Assembly (NCBI GenBank): GCA_951812925.1 | Contig: OX638369.1 | Span: 28,136,392 to 28,200,391 of the forward strand | DNA: 64,000 nucleotides | From: Calliopum simillimum | Lineage: Eukaryota; Arthropoda; Insecta; Diptera; Lauxaniidae | Direction of reading: 5' to 3' | Shown: positions 46,646 to 59,085 of the stretch, piece after piece | Layout of the letters: every line of letters begins with the position of its first letter | Numbering within the stretch: position 1 is the stretch's first letter | Translations under genes and position numbers: made by a program | Notes under the pieces: model-generated | What the model saw: only the letters and a program-made list of their open reading frames with translations | The model's database searches: none | Told to the model about the DNA's origin: nothing

Positions 46646-49260
46646 AAAATTGCAACAAAATATACAAAAAATGTCACTATTTTTTTCTTATACAATCTAT
46701 TCCCCTTAACAAGGAAATCACAGATTTTAGTAAATTCTCACAAAGGGAAGAGATAAATTATTGAAGATTTTGATTCAAATTGTGGTTTATTGATATGCAC
46801 CGTGTAATGTTGTCTAAGAAAATTCTCGAAGTATTCGTTCAACATGATTTTTTCTTTAACTTTGTTTCAAATTCCTTTGCTTAGCTTTTTTTTGTTTTAT
46901 TAATATACCTATATGTACGTATTAGATTATTAGATTATTTATTGTTGTTGTTGTTGTTGTGCTTGTCACATTTTCCAACACGACAAATAAACGCTTTAAG
47001 ACAAAGAAAACAACATAAGAGAAAGAGATAAAGAAAAACAAAGACATAAACACAACAAGCAAACAAATACCACAACAAAGTAAAATACCACTAGATGGCG
47101 GGCGCGCTGTATGCAGTTGCCGGTTTAAGCCTCATTTATCTTACTTTTGGCTTTATCCGCTTGTAACGTGGAAAAAAAATTAAACATAAAAACATGTTTT
47201 GTTTTGTTTTGTTTTGCTTTCTTCTTTGTACATAACATATTTGTTGCGTTGTCGTCTTCTTTCTACACTTTCAGGGAATTATAAACTAATCCAAGCGCTG
47301 AAATGTATGCTATGCTTTTTCCTGCAATTTTCTTCTTTTCATACGCAGCACAAGGACAGCCCAAAACTTTTAACACTCATAATTTAAGACAATTCCAAAT
47401 GCTGCTACTCCTGCTTTACCAAACCATCTCCCTGATTTTTTCCACACTGCGGTTTTTCAAGCATACGAGCAGCTGCCAACTTTATCTTGCCCGACTGACG
47501 CACACAGATTTACTTTCACATACAGCACTTTCACACCCTTTTCGTGTTTTTATGTGTATTTTTGTCATTTCAGTGTTGCGTTTCGTTTGACAAACAAAGG
47601 TTTTCCTGCTTATGTGGAAAATTGTGCCAATTTGCATTTTTTTGTTGTTTATTTTTCTTATTCACTTAAAATTTATGCATTTTCAATTTAATTTTCTAAC
47701 TTCATTTTGTGAACATATGCGTTCGCTACTTTTTATTTCATTTTTATTTTCATTTTCCACACTGCACACACACTGGGTATATGAAAAAGTCACTGACTTC
47801 ATGAATAAGAAATCAATTTTCATAATATTGCCAAAAGAAAATTATATAGCATACTTTTTGGGTGTCACTTTAGTTTCCGTTTACAATAGGGAAATTTAAC
47901 AAACGAACGTCTTTATGCTTTTGTCAATATGTTCTTGAGGGAAGACATAAAAATGAATTTTATTACCATAGAAGTAGAGTTGAATTTACAGAATTTTCGT
48001 TTTTAAATTTACGTAAATTTAATGCTGTTGCAATAAACTTGAATTTCTTTAAAGTGCTGTTGTTAAATTAACAACATTCAATTTATAATTCCAAGCACTA
48101 AATAACTTAATTCCAGCAAAAGTAATTTTTAACCTTCTGCAATTAAAATAAAACTTTGAAACTCCTCTTACGCGTTAACGTTGTCATAAGCAGCGCGTCG
48201 GGAGAATGCAGCTCAAAACTTTTGCACCTCAACTTGTTATAACACAACCATCCATCCATTCCCTGTTTAGCTCAGCTTTTGCGCTCTCTTATGAAGAAAA
48301 CTATGCGAAACTTTTTAAACTTGCAACAGTTACTTAGAAAGTGTAATTAGTAATGCGCTAACACGCCCCTCCAAATATACACAAAGTATCCAAGTGGGCG
48401 TAAAAACTTATATTTAAAATTTAACAAAAGTAACCCTCAACAGCCGCATTGCAAAAAAACAATAATCAACAACAAACTGCCGCAAAATCACTAAACTTCA
48501 ATGCAACTTCAATGTAAAGTACTCGTTGGGGCTTTTTATTTTTTTCTCAGTGCTCTGTTCTTTTCTGGAGCAATCGAAAAACTAAGTTTCTAGTAACTTC
48601 CCACAATGAGCTCAGCAACCAAGTTTTTCACAGAAACTTAGAAGCTTACAGACAGAGAATTATCTACCTTATATCAAATACTTAATATAGATGAAAAGCA
48701 TTGATTGTTTCAAAGATTTGCTTACCTTATGTATATCACTTTAAAATGAAAAAAATTCGGATACTACAAAAAGAAGACCAATAAAATCGGTAAAATTATT
48801 TGTTATCGAAAAAGATAGAGATAGAACTTTGGTAAAATTATGGATGTATCCAATAATATGAAAAATAATCGTTTCGATGGTATTCAAAAATTCGGTCAAA
48901 ATCTGAAAGTACCGAATATCCAATATCGAGAAAGTCAAAATGCAGACACATAAAATAAGACGGTAAAAGTTAAAAAAGCCAGTTAAAGTTAAGAATCTCA
49001 AAAAGGACCAAATAGCATAACAAACGATCAAACACATGAAATAAGCTGAAAAGTGGCTGTTTACGCGAGGAAATGCGTAACTTTAGTATTGTAAAAAACA
49101 AATTGATCTGTGTTTTGTCGTAGCAATTCGTCCAAGAATGATGGAAATCAAACACGCAAAAAAAGTTTTGCAGATACTTTTTTTTGGGCGAGTATTGTAC
49201 AAAGCAAATAAAACGCGTACGTTTGTCAACAACCAATGCAAAAATAAGTTGAGGCTAAGA
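46646..49260. other. Probably unique non-coding DNA
   Basis: The longest stretch without recognisable repeats in the right half. A TTG run lies at 46940-46960. Several short plus-strand frames (47199-47899) are rich in F/L/S and lack domains. Positions 48780-48960 contain AAATCGGTAAAA and ACCGAATATCCAATATCGAG-like words of the minisatellite family, so that portion is probably decayed array. Confidence 0.45.
47088..47103 (+). promoter_or_regulatory. Candidate CTCF insulator site
   Basis: CCACTAGATGGCGGGC is a close match to the conserved CTCF core CCASYAGRKGGCRS, which is shared by vertebrate and fly CTCF. It sits in a short GC-rich island within unique-looking sequence. A single motif match is weak proof of binding. 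Confidence 0.45.
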
Positions 49261-49269
49261 GAAAACGAT

Positions 49270-49990
49270 TACAGTTGCATTTATCTATGTATCTCGACAT
49301 ACTGCCAAAAGGTGGCCCTCGATCCCCCACTTTCCCCTATGTATACAGCTTTTTAGTACTAGCGAGTGTTGCCGTCTCGCTCACTCGTATACAACATGAA
49401 TGGCTGACAATTGCTCAGCACAATCCTCAGCTTGACGTTTTAGCGAGTCGAAAGTTCAAGTTGGGAAAAACTTCACCCGTTGAAAATAACCCTAGAAGCA
49501 ACCAACTTCAGCTCTTTTTAATTGAAAATTTTATTATTAATTTTAAATTTTATAAAGTTTACGTTACAATAAAAGTAAAGTTAAATTCAAACAAAGTGTT
49601 TTGGGTTATCTCTTTATGCAAATTTCTTAATTGCTCACGTATTAGCAAGAGAAATACATCGCTTCCCTTCGAAGTGTCGTTGTCGCCAACAGCAACGAAT
49701 CCAGCTCACAAAAGGCGGCTTCCAAGGTGACTCCAGGTCTTCTACAGTGTCTCCTGGCCTGGAAAATAGACTCATGGTCATCACCAGAGACTTCCCATAG
49801 CTATCGTGTGTATGGCCAGCGGGCTAAGAGCGTCTCAGCAATCATCGTAGCAGCAGCAGCCCAAACAGAGTCTTATCAAAAGGTATACCATGAAATTTTA
49901 TGCGTAGCAAAAGCTATAAATTTGGTTCCCGACCAAACAGTGGCAGTACTAAAGGTGCTGAGTACCAATACCAGACAAAAGTAATGTCAT
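49270..49990 (+). other. GC-richer block with two adjoining open frames, unidentified
   Basis: A 151-residue frame (49275-49730) is followed by an 85-residue frame (49727-49984), overlapping by 4 bp. The stretch 49690-49985 is clearly less AT-rich than its surroundings. I recognise no domain in either strand, and the first frame runs through AT-rich sequence (49510-49620) with no coding character. It may be a decayed transposable element or host exon. I do not call a gene. Confidence 0.3.
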
Positions 49991-50149
49991 AGTTTGAAGC
50001 GGCTAACATTTTGTTAGAAATGATTAAAATTGTTTTCTGTTTTCACGGAAAGCTTGTATGATGATGTGGAATTAATGGCATTATATTGAAAAAATAATAT
50101 CGTTTAAATATGTATGACATTAGTTTTTCCACGTATTGATACGTCCACC

Positions 50150-50490
50150 CCTCAGTTAATAATTCGAAATATATCCAAATCTCCCCTCGCAACCTAAAGC
50201 AAATATGTTGAGATTAATGGATAGAAACAATAGTTGATCCAATTTTGTTAGCCTATTCATGATAGTGGTCATATTATCATTCCTCAGTGCAAACCCTTTC
50301 TCTAAACCAAGTTTCAGAAAATCGTTGTAGCGGTTTAACCGTGAGAATGTTGTTTCTATGTAGGGACTTGCCACCGCCCACTTTTAACAAAACGAAAATC
50401 CGATGTACTGCTCCTTCTCACATTTTGAGGCATAAAAACAGGGACTGAACCGACTTCGTTCACCTATTTCTATGCAAAGATGGCAAAAGC
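50150..50490. repeat. Dispersed repeat copy (family shared with 5.7-6.3 kb)
   Basis: AACCAAGTTTCAGAAAATCG, GTAGCGGTTTAACCGTGAGA, GGGACTTGCCACCGCCCACT, CTGCTCCTTCTCACA and GGGACTGAACCGACTTCG occur in the same order as their counterparts at 6110-6310. Only one of the two internal duplicates is present here. Confidence 0.75.
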
Positions 50491-50804
50491 TGCTATCGTA
50501 TGTTTTCATAATTTTTCAGAAGAGCAAATTTAAATTTTTAATGGATATGAAAAAATCACAATATTCGGTTTTTCAAGTTGTTTTTATTAGGAACTACAAG
50601 ACCTAGAGCAATTTTGATTTTGCCAGCTTTTAGATCTCACCGAGAACAATATCCTGGACTATATAACTCATTTTCACAAAAATTTTAAAAAAAGATTTAT
50701 ATAATGATAATCAAAATTAAACCAAAAAATAGAAAAAGAAAACATCAAAAAGGATTGAAAAATTCAATAAAAATCAATCAAAAGTTAAAACAAAAAATTA
50801 GGAA

Positions 50805-50935
50805 TAGGGATTTGCACAAAACGTCTTGTTTGAGTTTTAAGACATTTTGTTTGAAGATACCTACTTCATGTCATGCACTCGCTTTTTATTTATCAAATAC
50901 TTCAGTTCAGCGTCGCGTGCAAATGTCTTGAGAGT
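50805..50935 (+). mobile_element. Left end of a hAT-type MITE (truncated copy)
   Basis: TAGGGATTTGCACAAAACGT, TTTTAAGACATTTTGTTTGA and TTTTTATTTATCAAATACTT align in order with 52976-53105. The opposite end is missing. Confidence 0.72.
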
Positions 50936-50939
50936 ACTT

Positions 50940-52965
50940 GGATATCAGTATATATAGTTTGGACTTATTGTTACTTCTTTATTCAATGTAATCCAAAGAA
51001 TTCTTAAAAAGACAAACTTTCGCAGAATCTTCAATTGTCTGCAATACACATTAGTATATTGATTCAAAAACTCAAAATTCTTATATTCATTTGTAAAAGA
51101 AATTTTTTCAGTGTACAATCTTAAACTTCCACACTACAGCCGCCTGCGATATGTCGCCGCAACGTCGGCTTAAGTTACTTAAAAGTTTTCACTCAAGTTT
51201 TACAGAATACAACTGTGGAACTGGAACTTTTGTGCCGCAGCGCAAAACAAAGAAGAGAAGAACAGCCAAGCGCAGCTATAGGCGACAACAAGTTGAAAGA
51301 GTGCGCGAGCATGGATAAAGAAAAAGAAACGTGGAAATTTCCCAGCGGCAATATTGGTGTTTGAAAGAATCCTTGTACTTTTGTTTACTTGGTGCACATA
51401 AAACTCAAACTCAAGCTTGTGACCGCGTACGTTGCAATGAATCGCGTAGATGAAGAGCAAATGTAGCCACAATCATGATACCTCAGTGTAGACGTTGATT
51501 AAAAAATCATGTTGAAGAAACGTCGTTTCAAAAGGCTAATGCAATAAATAATATAAGAGGTTTGAAATAAAAGGTTTTAAGACTTTTGGTCTTGAATGAA
51601 GTAATCAGAAGATGAAACACTTTATAAAGGTAAGTAAATTTATTTTAGAAAATCATGGAACTGCAATATTAAAGTTATGTATCTCTTATTAATTACCTAC
51701 TAGCTATCGTAAAATTGTTAACGTTTTAAGTTAAATTTTGTATATCTTCGGATAGAGGATGATAAGGTCACTATTTAAATAACATTTTCGAAAACTTTTA
51801 AATAAATTTACTTCGAAATTATAAGATATCCTTTTCTGGAACAAACATAAGCATTTGCTTTTCATGCTACTGAGTTTGTTAAAATTTAGAATTTCTTTCA
51901 AAATTTCCTCAATTTAAATCTAAAATATATTTTTTTCAACATATCTCTTCGTTTCATATCGCACATTTTCACAATTCTACGCTGTGGCATAAATTTTTAA
52001 ATTTTTTAATCATAAAAAACTAAACTTCATGCAAACTTCAATTTCATGGCTACTGTCATATTCAAAGAACTATTTTTCAAAGCCGGTCGGTCTGCACTTG
52101 AACATGAACCTCACACGATGGGAGTCACATGCTTTTACTAACAAAGCAAATAATTGCACAGAAACATATGAAGAGAGAGCAAAAGAGAAATGAATGTAGA
52201 AAGTGAGACAGGCAGCGACAAACAAGCGCGCGACATGATGTTAAAGCCACAGACAGAAGGATACTCCATGTGACTTCGTGAAATTGTAATAAGATGGAAT
52301 TTCACCAGTGCACTTTTTTTTTGTATTTTTGTTTTTATATAAATAAATATTGTTCTGTTTGGTGTGCCTAATGTCATTGTTACTGTCATGCTATGATGAT
52401 GCAAAAAGTGACAACAAAACTAAATTTAAATATAAAATGATCCATTTCAGGACCCTTAAACCATTTTAGGAACTTATGTCTTTTGTGGGCCACAATTTTG
52501 GCAAAGTCTTTATGGAAATGTACCATAACTATACTCATGAACTTTTGAAAAACTTCAAAAAACCTTGCCTCAGTATAAAAGCAACTTCTTCCATTTAAAC
52601 AATGCAATTGTTTATGCGAAAATGCATAATCCCCAAAAGTAGGGATGTATTCCCCATAGTTGGCAACGCAATTCCATTGCTAAATTAAACAATGCCCAAC
52701 TGATCACAGTTGTCAAAATTTCATTCATGTTCTTCTTCATTTTATCATTCGTTTATTAACTACCTTTAAAACAGCACTGGCTGCAGCATAAAGTAAACGC
52801 TTTAATTCTCATACTGAATAAAATTTAATTGTAAAATCAATAAACTAAAATTAAAGTCTAATACTCAATAAAGAGTTCATCATAAAATTTGTACTACAAA
52901 ACAGTGGGCGCTACCCAGTGTGGGTTTTTTCCTATTTTACATCACGTGGCTAAGCAGTGCCGAAG
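50940..52965. other. Mostly unique non-coding DNA
   Basis: Positions 51120-51480 are GC-richer, with words such as GCGCAAAACAAAGAAGAGAA and GACCGCGTACGTTGC, and could be a promoter or untranslated exon, but no supporting reading frame was found. The remainder is AT-rich with no recognised element. Confidence 0.4.
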
Positions 52966-52975
52966 TCTTCAGAAC

Positions 52976-53606
52976 TAGGGGTCTGCACAAGACGTCTTGT
53001 TTACGTTTTAAGACATTTCGTTTCAAGATACGTTATATTTTGTACCCGTTTTTTATTTATCAAATGCTTTAGTTCAGTGTCGTGTGTTAATGTCTTGACA
53101 GAACTAGAATTTGAAAGAAAATAAACAAATACTGTGCTAATTTGTCTTGTTAGATTTGTTTCAGTTATTTTAGTTGCATACTTTAGTAGTAGTGTACACT
53201 ACTAAATGCTAATGGTGTGATAAGAGTAGTTTATCGCTCTCTTCTTGTGCATCTTTTTTGTTTACTCTCTCTCTCTCTCTCTCTCTCTGTCGCAAAAATG
53301 TATGAAAGCTACTACAATTCTGCAAGTGTTACCATATTATAAATTTTATTGTGGTTTCTCTACTCGCACGTTTTACAGTGACCTGAAGTATTTGTTTTTA
53401 TAAAATAGAGTTCACTGATGTATTTTTTAGAACCAAGTTTATTTTTCACACTGATAAAACAAGACAATGTAAATAGTGTCAAAATGAAATCGGTGTACAC
53501 GATGATTTGAATCTTGAATTTTTTGGATCAAATGCATCAGTTCAGTGTAAAATGTGGGTGTAAAAAAAAGTACACTTTATTTCAAGATGTCTTGTGCAGA
53601 CCCCTA
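52976..53606. mobile_element. hAT-type MITE, 631 bp, 8-bp target duplication
   Basis: The left end TAGGGGTCTGCACAAGACGT and the right end, whose reverse complement is TAGGGGTCTGCACAAGACAT, agree at 19 of 20 positions. TTCAGAAC flanks both sides (52968-52975 and 53607-53614), an exact 8-bp duplication that fits the hAT pattern nTnnnnAn. The interior holds a (CT)n run at 53265-53288 and no coding frame. A left-end relative lies at 50805. Confidence 0.93.
53265..53288. repeat. (CT)n microsatellite
   Basis: About twelve uninterrupted CT dinucleotides inside the hAT-type MITE. Confidence 0.9.
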
Positions 53607-53910
53607 TTCAGAACACCAACGATCCTCAGTGGAGGAATTAGTAAGACATGCAGGCGATTTATGTCAATCAACGTAACGGCGAGGTGTTGATCTGGAGAGA
53701 GACATACACAGCAACTCCCAATAAGTAGATTTTTGATCAAGGACAAGTTTAAAGTAATCTTTGACATTTCTGCCACTATTCCCTCATAAAAAAGAATTCT
53801 CTGGCTCCTCATTTATAACTCAAGCCAGCGGCCAGAACAGCAATAACCAAATTTTATAACAGATATAATTTTTCAGAAAATTAGAAAATTGATCACAAAT
53901 AGGCTGTAAA

Positions 53911-54843
53911 GTAACGAAGCTTTTTGGAGGTGATAGCGGAGGCCTAAGCTAAAAAAAAATCCACCTGAGATGGTGGTCTTAAATTTAGTAATGAGGAGTT
54001 ATAGGGTCAAAATTGTTTTTCAAACTTGTTTTACAAATTTCGTGGGTCTCCCTAACGTTTTAGTGTAAATTTTATATGGAAATATTTGAGTTAATTGTTT
54101 GGGCTTTCTAAATTAATAACTGCTTAAGAAGGCCTAAAAGCATTTCGCAAAATTCTGAACCTTTAAACTTGACATTTTCAATTCTTTTTCCAATTTTTTG
54201 ACTTTGGCGTCCATTTTAGTAAGAAAAAGATCCCAACATATATCTTTTTATAATTTTTTTTTGAAATTCTATTTAAATTTCCTTTAAATCAATAGTGTAT
54301 TTGTCATACTAGCTTTTTAACTTGAGGTCAGAAAAAAATATTTTTCAAGAACAACTCGTTTGAATGGTCCGATAGTAACTGAGTAACTTGTGTGTTGTTA
54401 CATAGAAAAGTATTTTTTCTGACCTCAAACTATAAAAATTTTACAATAAATGTATTATTGAATTAAAGAAAATTTGACGAAAATTCCAAAAGAAAAATGT
54501 AAAGTGCTATGTTAATAGGACCTTTTTCATACTCAATTGGCCGCCAAAGTCAAAAAATAGGGAAATAGTTTAAAATATCCACTTTAAAGGTCCAGAACTT
54601 TGCCAAGTGGTTTTAAACATTATAATCAAAATACTTTTTTAGAAAGCTCATAGAACTAGCTAAAAGTAATTGATGAAAGAGTTTTCTCTAAAACGTTAGG
54701 GTGACTCAAGAAAATTTTTTTTGTAAAACAAGTCAGAAAATTAGTTTAAACCCTATAGCTCCTCAGCGGTACATTTTAGACCCCCTCAGATGTAATTTTT
54801 TGTTAGTCCACATCCCTCTATCACTTTCCAGAAACTTTGTAAC
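53911..54843. mobile_element. Foldback element, 933 bp
   Basis: The left end GTAACGAAGCTTTTTGGAGG and the reverse complement of the right end, GTTACAAAGTTTCTGGAAAG, are related. Longer mirrored blocks include CTTGTTTTACAAA against TTTGTAAAACAAG, CCCTAACGTTTTA against TAAAACGTTAGGG, and TTTTTTGACTTTGGCG against the right-arm complement CGCCAAAGTCAAAAAA. Arms run about 440 bp each with many differences, so it is old. No coding frame and no clear target duplication. Confidence 0.8.
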
Positions 54844-54864
54844 ATCCGTAGATATCAAGAAAAA

Positions 54865-54930
54865 AAAAATTTAAGTTAATGGGATTCAAACCCAAGCATC
54901 CAGAGTGAAATTTTAACGTTTTAATTAATT
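54865..54930 (-). repeat. Possible tRNA-like B-box segment
   Basis: On the minus strand, CTGGATGCTTGGGTTTGAATCCC-like text contains a B-box-like GGTTTGAATCCC followed by an A/T-rich stretch. The A box is not convincing. It may be a fifth, very decayed member of the tRNA-like repeats. Confidence 0.25.
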
Positions 54931-54934
54931 TGGA

Positions 54935-57900
54935 AAACTCAATGATAAATCTATATCATTTTTTCCTTACCTATAAATAATTTTAGTACACTTGAATGTA
55001 TTTTATGATTCGTTCTAAAACGAGAAGAACTTAATAATTGTTTTGAATGGGTTAAGACGCAGAAGCCATCACAACATCCTTAGCGTGCTCATTTCATAAT
55101 TTAGTAAACAACGTTAAAAAAAGGCACACAACTTTATAGCTGGCACATTTAAGTGGAGACAGTCGAAGAGGAAAAATTGTTCTTAGTAGCTATGGAAAAA
55201 GTAGTAGAAATTTTTGTCGCAGACTACGTACCTACTCATTGTAGTAGTGGAAGTATGAAAAGTTACGCCAAACACCAGTTAAAGAGGTTTCACACTTGAA
55301 AAAATTGTTTTACCAGCGCACTCACTTTAGTGTGTTTTAAATGCAAGCCAAAGCTAACACTTTAAATCATCCCAGTAGGAAGTATGCAAATGATGATCAC
55401 TTTGTTTCCCAAATTTACAAATTTTGCACTGTGTGGATTACAACTTTTAAGTTTTATGGCGTTGCAATGGCTGGAACATTTAATATAAAGTTCTCTCAAG
55501 TTTCTGTGCAATTATCTGCCACATCGCATTTTGGAGTACAATAAGTTTTGCTTCAGTGACTTTCGGCATTCTTGCAACGCTGTAGTTTTGTTAAACTAAT
55601 AATAACCAAACTATTAGAGGTACAGCAATAAAAATGGACATTTGAGGTTGCATGCTAAAAATGGGCATGATCGGGTCAAGAAAACGTCCACCTTCCATAT
55701 AGTCCAATAATTGAAATCGCCATAACATCGAAAATATATCATGAGAACTGAAATATAATCGTTAGCATGTAGGCCTTAGTTGAAAATAGTCCGAAATTGT
55801 CCACCATTTTGTTTTTATAAAATTTTATCAAAATTTGGAATCAGCCTGCTGAAAAGCACCATAGCCAAAATTTTGTCTTTGTTGCAGAAAATTGTTCATT
55901 AATTTGGATCTGCAATTTTGTTTTCAAAAAAGTCATCTACCGCAAAGACCTCCCTAGCCACAATTTTGTTGTGACATAATAATTTTTTGATAAAACTGTC
56001 CGCCAATTTTAATTGCCATTTTGATTTTTAAAAATCGTTTCACGAGTTGGAATCAGCGACTACATTCAAAAGCTTTACTTCAAAATAAGAACTTGGTTAG
56101 CATACGATTTGCATTTCCTAATGGGTTATACATTCATATAATTTGTTTGTTAAGGATATTTCTTGTTGTTTTTGCTTACACTTTAACACTGCACGTCATC
56201 CTTTGTGGACTCTTTGCACTTCTTCAGTAGCTTTTTCATTTTAGGTGATTATGAGTTTTTGTGGTTGTGACAATTTTCCTCATACGAGTGTGTATGAAGT
56301 AAATTTTTGTTACTACTGCTGCTGCTGTGCAGGATATGTTGAAAGGATATAATTTATTTTGTTGCATAAATTTCATTTCATATGTGGCTGCTCCTCCCGC
56401 AGCATAGAACACAGAACGGCGTACATGTAATATTTAAGATTGCAGTGCGAATTAGACTTGACAGCAGCGTGCAGTCGTTTTTAATTAAGTTATTCTTACT
56501 ATAGACCCTATGTGTGCGTGGGAGAAGGCTAAAGAAAAAAAAAAGATATAAATTAAAACTTTATATATAAAGCAAAACTTTGCTTTCTTGGGGTTTTTAT
56601 TAATTTTGAAATAATTTTTGCAGCTTTAACAAATGAGATGAGGGGATGTGGCTAGACACTCGTACTTAGATATCAGTATTGTGAAACAGATGAAGGTACC
56701 AGATTTTTGTAGAATATTAGTGAATAGTTGCAGTTTTCGTATATATAGCTATAGTAGACTTCTTTGAATCAGTCGAAATTGAAACTCGTGTGTGACAACA
56801 ATATGTGATAACCAAAGTGTTCATTTAGGGTTCCAGTTTAAATCATTTGAAGTTGAAACTAGTGAGTGACAAAATGGAAATTTTTACACAAGCACTTCAA
56901 ATTTTATTAAGAAACTTTAAAACATTTATAACAAAATGATGAAGAAGCCAGATTTTTGTAGATGGTTCTCAAAAGAGTTACATTTTTGTCTTTAAAACAG
57001 TGAAATCCAACGCCTTTGCCCACGGGCACTTGAGCTTTCGTACTTAAAAACATTCCGTATACATTTTCACTCAAATATAAGCTTTTAACTGTCTCAATTG
57101 TTGTGCAGATCTGCGTCACTTGCTTGCAGCTTATGTAAAATATAAAAGCTTTCAATCAGCTTTTATACATTGACAAAATACGCTGGTATTGAGTTTGGAT
57201 ATCACTGCTTTAAGAGCAGCAAAATATGAGTTATTCAATAAATTGGAATAGTTGAAGTTGAATCTGTTTTGTGACAATATCATGTGAAACACATAAGAAG
57301 TATAAATTATCTTTTAAGGTGTTTTTATATTAAAAGGCTTAATTTAACGAAGATTAAAAAATAACTTTTGATTATGAAATAAATCATTATTTAAGTTCAC
57401 TTTTTAAATATAAAAATCACCGCAAAAGTTAAATGTTGCTCCCGTGCTCCAAATTTTTCCTTGTGGTTGACAAAGTATTAAACTTTAAAGTGATTGCCAT
57501 TAAAAGTTCCAAAAACACAAAATGTAAAAAGTATTTACCCCTCAACATAACATTTTGCTTGGAGGAAAACATTTTCATATAATATTATAAATTTAAAATC
57601 CCACAAAAAACTCTTACAGTCGTAGGTATGAAATACACAAATAATCACAAAAACTTTACGAAAGTGTCATTTATTGCGTAAAGTGAAATGGTAATGGACA
57701 GTAACGACGACGAGGACGAAGACTAAAAAGAGTATAGAATTACAATGAGCGTGCGGTGTGGGGAAAAACTGCTCGAACTCATAAAACACTTAAAGTAGGA
57801 GTGTTAAATACACAGAGAGATATTTTTGAGTTGGATATTAAAATATATCAAATTGGGGTGCAAGTTGTGCTCAAACTGATTTCGTCATATGACATAAAAT

Positions 57901-58070
57901 ACCTAACGCAAGTAAAGAGAACTAATAAGAAACTAGTAAGGGTGTAACCTTTAGCCTGGCCAAACATTTAATGCACTGCAGTATTTTGAAAACTTTGCTT
58001 ATATGGGAGGTGCCACGCTCTCTTGTCAGAGTTCGTCTAGCTTCAGCCAAGCGCGTGCATTTATAGTCCT
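54935..58070. other. Non-coding DNA, no gene seen
   Basis: Positions 55620-56060 hold old repeat-like text with GGAATCAGC words near 55839 and 56050. Positions 56240-57720 look more unique, with GCTGCTGCTG near 56320. No open frame has a recognised domain. Confidence 0.45.
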
Positions 58071-58075
58071 CAGTA

Positions 58076-59057
58076 CGAGGGGTTATATTTCGGAAACTGG
58101 CAACACTAATTTCAATAGCTAAAATCTGGCATCATCATGATAAAGTTTGAAATTTTTTAGCATAAACGTAGTCACAACGTTTTGATGTTCAAGTGCTATT
58201 TGTTTTGTTCCCAGTGAGTTAAGAAAATCAATTTGGCCAAAAAATGGAAATTTCATGAAAAGGTTTTCGTTGGATTATTTTTCACAATTTTCGACGTGGA
58301 TTATGTTAACAAGAATGTGTCGATGAACTCAGCTCTTTATATGACGATAAAGCAGCATCAAAACCCACAGTATGTGGTTGGTATAGTAAATTCAATTGTG
58401 AGGCTCGCATCGTTTGGTATAAGGAAATGATTGAAAAATTCGACCGTGGTGACTCAAAAGACGTGTATAAGATTGTAACAAATGACGAATCATGGATATA
58501 TGCTTATGAGCCGGAAACAAAGACGAGCTAAATCCAATAAAAGTTGTTCGTGCAAGAAAATGGATCATGTGGCCACTGTTCTGCTTGAGCAGCGCAGGAC
58601 GGTCAATTTTGAGTCATACACGACCATTTGTTTGCCGGAAGTCTTCGGAGAAATTAGTAAAACCAACCAACGAAGACGAATCATTCTCCATCATGACAAT
58701 GTGAGCTCTCACACATCTCGTGTAACAGGTGAATTTTTGAGCAGTCAGACATCGAATTGATGAGTCATCCTCCGTACAGTCCTTATTTGGCACCCAATGA
58801 CTACTTTTGTTCCCGAACATCAAAGGTAAGCTGCGTGGTCAACGATTTACGAGCGTCGAAGAAGCAGTTGAAGCATTCAAAAACCATGTTTTGGAGGTAT
58901 CTCAAGAAGAATGGGAAAAGTGCTATGACAAATGGTTTGAACGAATGCAAAAGTTTATTGTTCATCAAGGGAAATATTTTGAAAAACAATAAAGCCATTT
59001 TCAATTAAAAGTAATTGTTATTATTTGCTGTTCCCGAAATATAAGTAGTGCCCCTCG
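58076..59057 (+). mobile_element. Mariner element with both ends, 982 bp, internally deleted
   Basis: The left end is CGAGGGGTTATATTTCGG. The right end, reverse complemented, is CGAGGGGCACTACTTATATT followed by TCGGG. The two agree except that 6 bp (CACTAC) are missing from the left one. TA flanks both sides (58074-58075 and 59058-59059), the standard mariner target. At 982 bp it is shorter than the usual 1.2-1.4 kb because the transposase gene has lost a middle section. Confidence 0.88.
58244..58992 (+). pseudogene. Mariner (DD34D) transposase pseudogene
   Basis: From the ATG at 58244 the reading shows IIFHNFRRGL, then QECVDELSSLYDDKAASKPT (the N-terminal helix-turn-helix), then VCGWYSKFN. 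It jumps directly to YKEMIEKFDRGDSK and VTNDESWIYAYEPETKT, where the first catalytic aspartate lies in NDES. The second is in RIILHHDNVSSHTS and the third in HPPYSPYLAPND, with 34 residues between the last two. It ends FEKQ with TAA at 58990-58992. Defects: an early stop four codons after the ATG, further stops and frameshifts, a middle deletion of roughly 100 codons between the helix-turn-helix and catalytic parts, and tyrosine in place of aspartate in the YSPDLAP motif. It is non-functional but clearly mariner. Confidence 0.92.
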
Positions 59058-59085
59058 TATTTGTGTGTGAATTACCTTGCTCAGT

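Noticed and set aside
49275..49730. 151-residue plus-strand frame as a host gene
   Set aside because: Its middle is plain AT-rich sequence without coding character and no family was recognised; only the right part is reported as an unexplained GC-richer block.
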